From assembly GCA_023436765.1 (NCBI GenBank), contig JAEZHX010000088.1, forward strand, positions 1 to 13,446: DNA of 13,446 nt. The letters are read 5' to 3'. This document shows positions 6,901-12,709 of this stretch, piece by piece. A program made the position numbers and the translations under genes. Position 1 is the stretch's first letter. Each line of letters begins with the position of its first letter. The stretch comes from Bacillota bacterium (GTDB taxonomy: Bacteria > Bacillota > Clostridia > Lachnospirales > Lachnospiraceae). Under the pieces are notes generated by a model. The model did no database searches. It was not told the DNA's origin and saw nothing but the letters and a program-made list of their open reading frames with translations.

Positions 6901-8886
6901 CTATTGATCCATCTCCAGCAGCTGTTTCTTCAGTTCTATCATCTTATCTCTCAGCTCTGCTGCCTTCTCAAAGTTAAGTTCAGCCGCAGCAGCATGCATC
7001 TGCTGGGTGATTGTTTTCAGCATACCCTCCAGCTCCTGCTTTGACATGGATTCCATATCCTTTGTCATATCCTTCAGATTAGACTCTGCTTTCTTGGAGA
7101 TGCTGATCAGGTCCCTGACCTTCTTCTGAATAGAAGTAGGTGTAATTCCATGGGCCTCATTATACTCCCTTTGAATCTCACGCCTGCGGTTCGTCTCCGA
7201 AATTGCATTCTTCATAGAATCCGTCATATGGTCCGCATACATTACAACACGGCCGCCGGCATTACGAGCGGCACGACCGATGGTCTGTATCAGAGAGGTC
7301 TCGGAGCGAAGGAAGCCTTCCTTATCCGCATCCAGTATGGCAACCAATCCAACCTCCGGTATATCAAGTCCTTCCCGGAGCAGGTTAATCCCTACGAGAA
7401 CATCGAAGACATCCATTCTCATATCACGGATGATCTCAGACCGCTCCAGTGTATCAATATCGGAATGGAGGTATTTCACCCGGATACCGACTTCCCTAAG
7501 ATAAGTTGTCAGGTCCTCTGCCATCCGTTTCGTCAGTGTGGTCACCAGGACCTTGCTCTTTCTATCCAGTTCCTTATGGATCTCACCCAGCAGGTCATCG
7601 ATTTGACCTTCCACAGGTTTCACTGTCACCTCAGGATCCAGAAGTCCGGTTGGACGGATGATCTGCTCCGTCCGAAGGAGCTCATGCTCACTCTCATAGA
7701 CGGAAGGTGTTGCAGATACAAACATAATCTGGCTGATCTTGCTCTCAAATTCCTGGAAGTTAAGCGGCCGGTTATCGAGCGCTGAGGGAAGACGGAAGCC
7801 GTAATCCACCAGGGTAGTCTTTCTGGAACGGTCTCCGGCATACATGCCCCGGATCTGAGGAATCGTAATGTGGGATTCGTCCACGATGATCATAAAATCC
7901 TCAGGGAAATAATCCATCAGAGTATAGGGAGGTGTACCGGGCTCAGTTCCGATCAGATGTCTGGAGTAATTCTCAACACCGGAGCAGAAACCAGTTTCCC
8001 TTAGCATCTCAATATCGAAATTCGTCCGCTCCGATATTCTCTGGGCTTCCAGCAGCTTATCCTCGCTATTAAAATACCGGATCCTCTCCTCCAGCTCCTT
8101 CTGTATGTTCTCAATTGCTTTCTCCAGCTTGTCCGGAGCAACGACATAATGGGAGGCCGGAAAGATCACCACATGCTCAAGGATGCTCTTCAGCTCACCG
8201 GTAAATACATCTATCTCCAGAATCCGCTCAACTTCATCTCCAAAAAACTCTATCCTTACAGCAATATCTGCCGAGGAAGCCGGGAAGATCTCCACGACAT
8301 CGCCGCGGACGCGGAAGGTTCCGCGCTTAAAGTCCATATCATTTCTGTTATATTGAATATCAATCAGCTTTCTTAAAACCTCGTCCCTGTCCTTCAGCAT
8401 TCCTGGGCGCAAGGATAAAACCATGTTATGATAGTCTATCGGACTACCCAGACCATAGATACAGGATACGCTGGCAACTACGATGACATCCTTCCGTTCT
8501 GTCAGGGCTGCCGTAGCTGAGTGCCTTAGTTTATCAATCTCTTCATTAATAGCAGAATCCTTCTCAATATAAGTATCCGTAGAAGGGACATAAGCCTCCG
8601 GCTGATAATAATCATAATAGCTGACAAAGTACTCCACCGCATTCTCCGGGAAAAACTCCTTGAACTCCCCGTAAAGCTGTGCTGCCAGGGTCTTGTTATG
8701 TGCGATGATCAGGGTCGGCTTTTGAATCTGCTGAATCACATTCGCCATGGTAAAGGTCTTACCGGAACCGGTGACACCTAACAGGGTCTGGCACTGATTT
8801 CCGCTGCGAAAGCCTTCCACAAGGGCTTTGATAGCCTCCGGCTGGTCACCGGTTGGCTGGAACTCCGACGTTAATTTAAACTCCAT
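6901..8886 (-). CDS. uvrB: excinuclease ABC subunit UvrB
   Basis: UvrB is the central protein of nucleotide excision repair. It receives the lesion from UvrA, verifies it by threading one strand behind a beta-hairpin, and positions UvrC for the cuts. At 661 residues it has the usual length. Visible features are the Walker A GVTGSGKT at 37-44, the beta-hairpin segment SYYDYYQPEAYVPS at 89-102, the DESH helicase motif at 336-339, SATPS at 391-395, the C-terminal helicase motif QTIGRAAR at 534-541, and a UVR motif at about 617-652 that contacts UvrC and UvrA. The ATG follows GGAG by 6 bases. It is first in the uvrB-uvrA unit. A strong extended -10 promoter and a LexA-like site lie about 135-185 bases upstream, consistent with SOS induction as known for Bacillus uvrBA. 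No uvrC is in the window. Confidence 0.99.
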   Translation of the reverse strand: MEFKLTSEFQPTGDQPEAIKALVEGFRSGNQCQTLLGVTGSGKTFTMANVIQQIQKPTLIIAHNKTLAAQLYGEFKEFFPENAVEYFVSYYDYYQPEAYVPSTDTYIEKDSAINEEIDKLRHSATAALTERKDVIVVASVSCIYGLGSPIDYHNMVLSLRPGMLKDRDEVLRKLIDIQYNRNDMDFKRGTFRVRGDVVEIFPASSADIAVRIEFFGDEVERILEIDVFTGELKSILEHVVIFPASHYVVAPDKLEKAIENIQKELEERIRYFNSEDKLLEAQRISERTNFDIEMLRETGFCSGVENYSRHLIGTEPGTPPYTLMDYFPEDFMIIVDESHITIPQIRGMYAGDRSRKTTLVDYGFRLPSALDNRPLNFQEFESKISQIMFVSATPSVYESEHELLRTEQIIRPTGLLDPEVTVKPVEGQIDDLLGEIHKELDRKSKVLVTTLTKRMAEDLTTYLREVGIRVKYLHSDIDTLERSEIIRDMRMDVFDVLVGINLLREGLDIPEVGLVAILDADKEGFLRSETSLIQTIGRAARNAGGRVVMYADHMTDSMKNAISETNRRREIQREYNEAHGITPTSIQKKVRDLISISKKAESNLKDMTKDMESMSKQELEGMLKTITQQMHAAAAELNFEKAAELRDKMIELKKQLLEMDQ

Positions 8887-9021
8887 AGAAATCTCCGATC
8901 TGATAAAGAATTCTTCATCCTTGAATTCTCTGCGCCATCTACTTAGCCAGCTCTTCCGGTTTTATTCTGCCCCATTACGACCGGTTAATCCTGACATTGT
9001 TTCTACCTATATAATGTTGTA

Positions 9022-9050
9022 ATTATAGCATAGGAAAAAAGGAAAAGCAA
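9022..9050 (-). promoter_or_regulatory. sigma-A promoter for uvrB-uvrA
   Basis: The minus strand reads TTGCTT (9045-9050), a 17-base spacer, then TATAAT (9022-9027). A TGC directly before the -10 gives the extended TGnTATAAT form. Transcription would start near 9015, leaving a leader of about 130 bases before uvrB. Within that leader I see only a 5-bp CCGGT/ACCGG pairing and a pair of GAATTC palindromes. Confidence 0.8.
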
Positions 9051-9059
9051 TACAATTTT

Positions 9060-9073
9060 CGAATGTCTGTTCT
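9060..9073 (-). promoter_or_regulatory. LexA-like SOS box upstream of uvrB
   Basis: The minus strand reads AGAACAGACATTCG. Against the Bacillus LexA consensus CGAACRNRYGTTYC it agrees except at the two outer bases and at one inner G-to-A. The core is GAAC-N4-ATTC. It ends 9 bases upstream of the uvrB -35. uvrBA is a classic LexA target in Bacillota, so the context supports it, but the half-site is imperfect and no lexA gene is in the window. Confidence 0.45.
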
Positions 9074-9097
9074 TGTTTTGTGAGCATAGTAATTATT

Positions 9098-9345
9098 CGG
9101 CGCCCTTTATACATAGTGCCGTTTATCACATTTTTGTTAACGAGAATAGCTTGAGATGGTTTATCCACCGGAGACACGTTCCCACTCGGGATGTCGCTCA
9201 TAACGGTACCTAAGGTTGCGGCAGACAGGCCACTGCCACAACCTAAGTACCGATGGCGAACATACGGTCTCCTCATGGATAAACCATCTCACACTATTCT
9301 TCCACGCTATGAATGTGATAAACACTCAAGTACTCGAGGGCGCCG
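9098..9345 (-). ncRNA. candidate structured RNA, about 248 bases, unknown family
   Basis: Nested perfect helices pair the two halves: 9098-9105/9338-9345 (8 bp), 9121-9132/9312-9323 (12 bp), 9143-9149/9294-9300 (7 bp), 9152-9167/9276-9291 (16 bp) and 9170-9175/9267-9272 (6 bp), then 9177-9179/9264-9266. At the tip is a clean three-way junction. One arm is CCC-ACTC-GGG (9181-9190). The other is 9191-9197/9256-9263, continued by 9199-9201/9253-9255, 9204-9209/9247-9252, 9214-9218/9239-9243 and 9220-9224/9233-9237, capped by an 8-base loop. Between the outer helices are roughly symmetric loops (15/14 and 10/11 bases) with almost no complementarity, a pattern of RNA rather than of a decaying palindrome. 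Interior pairs 9219-9238 and 9210-9246 are C.A on plus but G.U on minus, favouring a minus transcript. No promoter, T-tract end or family match is clear. A palindromic interspersed repeat is the alternative. Confidence 0.55.
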
Positions 9346-9407
9346 TGTACCACCAAGCACATCATTCTTTTCGTTCATTCACAATATTGGCTATCTTACA
9401 TTCTATC

Positions 9408-9460
9408 GTAAAGAGCTGTCCATCGTCGGTTATTCAACCGTTGATTAGACAGCCCCTTAC
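9408..9460 (-). terminator. hairpin after rubrerythrin, terminator or part of the structured RNA
   Basis: GTAA (9408-9411) pairs with TTAC (9457-9460), GCTGTC (9415-9420) with GACAGC (9448-9453), and CGGTT (9427-9431) with AACCG (9436-9440) around an ATTC loop. The three positions between the two outer helices are A.C, G-C, A.C on plus but U.G, C-G, U.G on minus, so only the minus transcript has a continuous 13-bp outer stem. It starts 29 bases after the rubrerythrin stop. Only TTTAC follows the G/C part, so as a terminator it is weak. The 62 bases between it and 9345 show nothing I can name. Confidence 0.45.
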
Positions 9461-9488
9461 AAAAAAGAAATATCAAAAAATTATTTCT

Positions 9489-10040
9489 CTAGTAATTATC
9501 CTTATTCAACTCGTAGTATTCCTGGGAGCCGCCACATACCGGACAGGGCTCCGGTGCGGATACCCCATAGAACAGATTACCGCAGCTTATGCAGATCCAT
9601 AATACATTCGTCTTCTTATTGTAAACTGAATCGCTCATAATATTACTGGCTAGCTTACGGAATCTGGAATCATGATGCCGCTCGACACTGGCTACTCCCT
9701 CAAACAGCTCAGCGATCTCCTCGTAGCCTTCCTTTCTCGCTTCCTGGGCAAATTCTATATACATATTCGTCCATTCATAGTTCTCACTGGAATAAGAGTC
9801 CTTTAAGTTATCCAGAGTCGTGGGAAGCTTACCGCCCTTCATCAGCTTCAGCCAGATTTCAGCATGCTCCCGCTCATTCATGGATGTCTCATCAAATATA
9901 GTTCCAATCTGAATATAACCGTCTTCCTTGGCTTTCTTAGCATATATATGATACTTCATACTGGCCTTGATTTCAGCTTCATATGCCGCCTGAAGGTTCT
10001 TAAATGTATTACTCGACACAAAATCCTTCCTGCTCCCCAT
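9489..10040 (-). CDS. rbr: rubrerythrin
   Basis: Rubrerythrin is a cytoplasmic peroxidase of anaerobes that reduces hydrogen peroxide to water using electrons passed through its own rubredoxin centre. This 183-residue protein has the usual two parts. The ferritin-like four-helix part (about 10-135) carries the diiron ligand motifs: an early glutamate in the YEAEI stretch at 20-24, ETSMNEREH at 51-59 (E56, H59), the EFAQEARKEG helix at 96-105 and ERHH at 120-123. The C-terminal rubredoxin-like part has the Fe(Cys)4 pairs C150/C153 and C166/C169. The ATG follows GGAGG by 10 bases. It has its own promoter, and a hairpin lies just downstream. I see no PerR box next to the promoter. It stands between a lipoprotein gene and the uvrB region and is probably transcribed alone. 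Confidence 0.96.
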   Translation of the reverse strand: MGSRKDFVSSNTFKNLQAAYEAEIKASMKYHIYAKKAKEDGYIQIGTIFDETSMNEREHAEIWLKLMKGGKLPTTLDNLKDSYSSENYEWTNMYIEFAQEARKEGYEEIAELFEGVASVERHHDSRFRKLASNIMSDSVYNKKTNVLWICISCGNLFYGVSAPEPCPVCGGSQEYYELNKDNY

Positions 10041-10077
10041 ATACGATCAACCTCCAACAATCGCATCCTCTTTCTAT

Positions 10078-10106
10078 ATCTTATGTAATGCGTCATATAT
10101 TGTTAA
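10078..10106 (-). promoter_or_regulatory. sigma-A promoter for rubrerythrin
   Basis: The minus strand reads TTAACA (10101-10106), a 17-base spacer, then TAAGAT (10078-10083), five of six matches in each box. The predicted leader is about 30 bases and contains the GGAGG ribosome site. Confidence 0.65.
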
Positions 10107-10150
10107 AGATACCCATCATATGCTGCTGTCCGAGAAACGGAAGGATCTTT
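10105..10150 (-). terminator. weak hairpin after the transglutaminase lipoprotein gene
   Basis: AAAGAT-a-CC (10105-10113) pairs with GGATCTTT (10143-10150), with an inner CCG-AGAAA-CGG hairpin in the loop. On the minus strand it ends ATCTTTAACAAT, a poor T-tract, and it touches the rubrerythrin -35. It is the only terminator-like structure after the stop codon at 10160. Confidence 0.3.
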
Positions 10151-10159
10151 GTCAGTCTA

Positions 10160-11356
10160 TCACTCTACCATTACTGTATATACAGTGTATTCTCCGAGTC
10201 TCCAAATCGGATAATGCTGATAACCCATATGTTTGGTACCGCCATCGTCAACTGTATGCAGAAAATCATAATCGAAGAAAAAACTCAGATCCGCCATTTC
10301 CTCCTCCGGATAGAGGATCGTAATGGTCCGTTCTCCCTGTTCGTAAAGCTCAACAAATTTTTGTTCGTAATCATTAATAGAATCAATGATATACTCCTCG
10401 TAGACATAGTAAATGTAATCCGTGCTGTCACAGGCAGGATAATTGTTCGTGTTCCAGCTGTGATCCGCTGAAAGCATCTCATCTGTTATCAGGAAATATT
10501 TATATTGAACCTTTCCCTTCTGGTCAGGAATCGGATCATCCCAGGTAACATCCACATGATACCACCTGCCATCCAGGGCTACCATATTCCAGGCATGGCC
10601 CACATTATTGTTTTTGTCCTTGCCCACAACGAACTTACACTCAATTCCCAGCCGGTCCATAAACAGCTGGAAGGTCTCAGCATAGCCCTGGCAGACAGCT
10701 TCTCCCTTCAGAAGTACTCCCTGAGTCGTAAATACATCCTTAGGGTAGTCCTCAGGCGTCAGCCGATCATTATTATAATAAGCTGTATGTAGGACAATAT
10801 AATCATGTACCGCCTTCACCTTCTCCGCCTCTGACATTCCTTCCGTAATAATCTCGTTCAGAATCTCATCGGCATAGGAATCCATACTTGTGGATTCATT
10901 CTTGGAGGGAGGTGTAGGAGCCGTCTGTGCGGGAACACCCGTAGAATTAGTTGTGGCTACCATGGATGGTTCCTGACCGACAGGCTTCGTCACAGCTTCC
11001 GGATCAGTAACCGTTGAGTACTCCGGTACCTCGCCAGCGTGAATGGAAGCTTCGGGTACTTGAGCAGTAGCCGAAGGATCCCCAGGCTCTGATATGGGCT
11101 CTATGTTATCCTCTGTAGCTGCCGGTTGATTCTCATCGGCTCTGGCAGAAGGCAACGGAGCATCCGTGGTGGAAGGAGGGGAGGAAGCTTCCTGAGACAG
11201 CTTCTGCTCGTCCGTATCCAGAAGATTTATTACCCCTTCTTCCTCCATTATATTTTCTATGTAAGAGCAGGCGGACAACGTCATAAGACTAAATACCGCC
11301 AATATCAATAAGAACCGTTTGATCAGGTTGCCTGTGTGGAGATGATTTTTTGTCAT
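10160..11356 (-). CDS. transglutaminase-like lipoprotein
   Basis: This 398-residue protein is predicted to be a lipoprotein. A basic N terminus and hydrophobic segment lead to the lipobox LSAC, with the lipidated cysteine at C30. Residues 50-158 are a low-complexity linker rich in Pro, Ser, Thr, Ala and Glu that would hold the domain away from the membrane. Residues 160-290 form a transglutaminase-like (papain-type) domain with the full catalytic set: C222 in GEAVCQGYAETF, H254 in GHAWNMV and D269 in WYHVDVTWDDP. Members of this bacterial group are proposed to act as proteases or to remodel surface peptides. The substrate here is unknown. About 100 residues after the domain, rich in Tyr and acidic residues, are unassigned. 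The ATG follows GGAGG by 7 bases, and a promoter lies at 11396-11424. Confidence 0.9.
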   Translation of the reverse strand: MTKNHLHTGNLIKRFLLILAVFSLMTLSACSYIENIMEEEGVINLLDTDEQKLSQEASSPPSTTDAPLPSARADENQPAATEDNIEPISEPGDPSATAQVPEASIHAGEVPEYSTVTDPEAVTKPVGQEPSMVATTNSTGVPAQTAPTPPSKNESTSMDSYADEILNEIITEGMSEAEKVKAVHDYIVLHTAYYNNDRLTPEDYPKDVFTTQGVLLKGEAVCQGYAETFQLFMDRLGIECKFVVGKDKNNNVGHAWNMVALDGRWYHVDVTWDDPIPDQKGKVQYKYFLITDEMLSADHSWNTNNYPACDSTDYIYYVYEEYIIDSINDYEQKFVELYEQGERTITILYPEEEMADLSFFFDYDFLHTVDDGGTKHMGYQHYPIWRLGEYTVYTVMVE

Positions 11357-11395
11357 TTCAGACCCTCCGTTTACTTATTCAGCAGCTATGCTTTA

Positions 11396-11424
11396 ATTTT
11401 ATACTTAAGCCGGATAAATGTAAA
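11396..11424 (-). promoter_or_regulatory. sigma-A promoter for the transglutaminase lipoprotein
   Basis: The minus strand reads TTTACA (11419-11424), a 17-base spacer, then TAAAAT (11396-11401), five of six matches in each box. It lies between this gene and the DUF188 gene upstream, so the lipoprotein gene can be expressed on its own. Confidence 0.6.
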
Positions 11425-11450
11425 GCACAGGACGGCAGGACCATCCTGAC

Positions 11451-11897
11451 TCAGCATCCGGAAGCCTTCTGGCACAGTCGGTAAAAGGAGGACATAAATG
11501 TGTCGTCCTCAGCATTTGTTCTCTTCTTGGCATTCTTGCCCGTGCGGATTCCTGCTTGGCGGTTCTTCATGGCAATATGCCGTTCCATCAGCATCAGATC
11601 AATATTGTCCTCGGTATATATCCTTCCGCTCTGATGTATGGCATATGCTCCTCTGCCCAAGGCCATTGCTGCTACTCCATAATCCTGGGTAACAACGATA
11701 TCTCCCCGGTCAGTCCGGTTAATCAACGCAAAATCCACTGCATCCGGTGCCTTGCTGACCACAACAACCTCACTGTAATAGGAATTCAGGATATGGCTGG
11801 TATCTATAAACATCAACACAGGTATACCGAACCCCCTTGCAATATCCTCTATGATTTCCTTTACTGGACATGCATCTGCATCTACTAATATCTTCAT
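11451..11897 (-). CDS. YaiI/YqxD family (DUF188, UPF0178) protein
   Basis: This 148-residue protein belongs to the widespread DUF188 family, which has a PIN/NYN-like fold and unproven function. A nuclease role has been suggested by fold only. The family marks are present: the opening MKILVDADACPVK with acidic residues D6 and D8, the APDAVDFALIN block near 50-60, the VVTQDYGVAAMAL block near 68-80, and the C-terminal RTGKNAKKRTNAEDD..F run ending in FYRLC. The length is typical. The ATG has AGGGGG about 9 bases upstream. Downstream is only a 5-bp CAGGA/TCCTG stem (11436-11448) without a T-tract. It stands 103 bases after the ThpR gene and may share its transcript; no convincing promoter is visible in that AT-rich gap. 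Confidence 0.92.
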   Translation of the reverse strand: MKILVDADACPVKEIIEDIARGFGIPVLMFIDTSHILNSYYSEVVVVSKAPDAVDFALINRTDRGDIVVTQDYGVAAMALGRGAYAIHQSGRIYTEDNIDLMLMERHIAMKNRQAGIRTGKNAKKRTNAEDDTFMSSFYRLCQKASGC

Positions 11898-12000
11898 GCC
11901 GGTATCCCCCTTCTAGTAATCATTTGAAAAATCATTGGACAACTCAATTTATCAATCTATCATAATATAATTATCTGGGACATTTTTTATGCTTTATTTC

Positions 12001-12543
12001 CTAATCTAAATCAATTCCATATAGTTCGGTATAGGTCAGCCTTCCGTGAATCCGTTCGGATTTCATCAGACTGATCCGGGAGACTTCCATACTTATCTGA
12101 GAAATCTGCTCCTCAAACAGCTTCTCATCAAATTTATCTGCAAATGCTGTTCTTCTGGATAGAGTAAGATGGGGCTTATACTCTAAATCGTCAACCTCAA
12201 AACCGGCATCCTTAAGCCTTCTAACCAATTCCTTCTGGAGCTTAAAGAGTACAGGCTCCTTCTCAATACGGATAAAGCAGATATCTCCCTCCCTGCGTTT
12301 GAATCTCCCGAATCCCTCTGTCTGCAGGAGAAAGCTTCCCGGATCTGTCTTCGCCACCGCCTGCTGCATTACTTCCTTCACCAGCTCAAGGCGGCTCGTC
12401 TCACCGATGAAATTCAAGGTTAGGTGATAATTATCCCTCAGGGTAAAGCTTCCTTTCACAGTCAGTAAAGAAAGCCTATTTGAAACCTCAGACAGATAAT
12501 CCTTCATTCCCTCACTAAAGGTAATGGCTGTAAATAATCTCAT
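12001..12543 (-). CDS. thpR: RNA 2',3'-cyclic phosphodiesterase (2H family, ThpR/LigT)
   Basis: This 180-residue protein is a member of the 2H phosphoesterase family. E. coli ThpR opens 2',3'-cyclic phosphate ends to 2'-phosphates and can also join tRNA halves in vitro. The natural substrate in clostridia is not known. Both catalytic HxT motifs are present, HLTLNF at H40 and HLTLSR at H125, and the MRLFTAI start is typical of the family. A longer frame opens with TTG at 12558. I chose the ATG at 12543 because GGAG lies at the right distance before it and the family usually begins at that MRLF. A possible promoter on the minus strand is TTGACT (12646-12651) with CATACT (12623-12628) 17 bases away. 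No terminator is obvious after the stop. The next gene downstream is the DUF188 protein. Confidence 0.93.
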   Translation of the reverse strand: MRLFTAITFSEGMKDYLSEVSNRLSLLTVKGSFTLRDNYHLTLNFIGETSRLELVKEVMQQAVAKTDPGSFLLQTEGFGRFKRREGDICFIRIEKEPVLFKLQKELVRRLKDAGFEVDDLEYKPHLTLSRRTAFADKFDEKLFEEQISQISMEVSRISLMKSERIHGRLTYTELYGIDLD

Positions 12544-12660
12544 TCTCTCACACTCCAATCTTTTATCGTACCCACCGATTATTCCTAGTATGCCTCGTAT
12601 ACAATATTAATTTCCAGAAAAAAGTATGTACTTTTCTTGTGCACGAGTCAATATATATAA

Positions 12661-12689
12661 TTGTAAAATTGACCTCCAGCCGATATAAT
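12661..12689 (+). promoter_or_regulatory. sigma-A promoter for the metallo-beta-lactamase-fold gene
   Basis: TTGTAA (12661-12666), a 17-base spacer and a perfect TATAAT (12684-12689) lie just upstream of the ribosome site, giving a very short leader of about 14 bases. A second TATAAT at 12655-12660 with TTCTTG 16 bases before it could be an alternative start. The intergenic stretch 12544-12709 serves both divergent genes. Confidence 0.65.
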
Positions 12690-12709
12690 ATATATTAAGG
12701 AGAGATTCT

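Noticed and set aside
7150..7785. 211-codon plus-strand frame
   Set aside because: It is antisense to uvrB, a shadow of the codon pattern of the real gene.
9257..9269. Second LexA-like match (GAAC-ATAC-GGTC)
   Set aside because: These bases are fully used in the helices of the structured element and the site is far from the promoter, so the likeness is probably chance.
9007..9276. 89-codon minus-strand frame across the left half of the structured element
   Set aside because: It lies over the helices and the uvrB promoter, has no ribosome site and no recognisable protein character.
9098..9345. Reading the element as an insertion sequence or MITE
   Set aside because: The flanks show no target duplication and the loops between helices are not complementary, unlike a degraded palindrome. 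Copy number could still overturn this.
9098..9345. 6S RNA, SRP RNA, tmRNA or RNase P RNA
   Set aside because: I found no single central bubble as in 6S, no GGAA-loop S domain, no tag frame and no RNase P core motifs. This rests on memory of the motifs, not on a covariance search.
9216..9602. 128-codon plus-strand frame across the element into rubrerythrin
   Set aside because: It overlaps the end of rubrerythrin in antisense and has no ribosome site; its composition follows the structured DNA.
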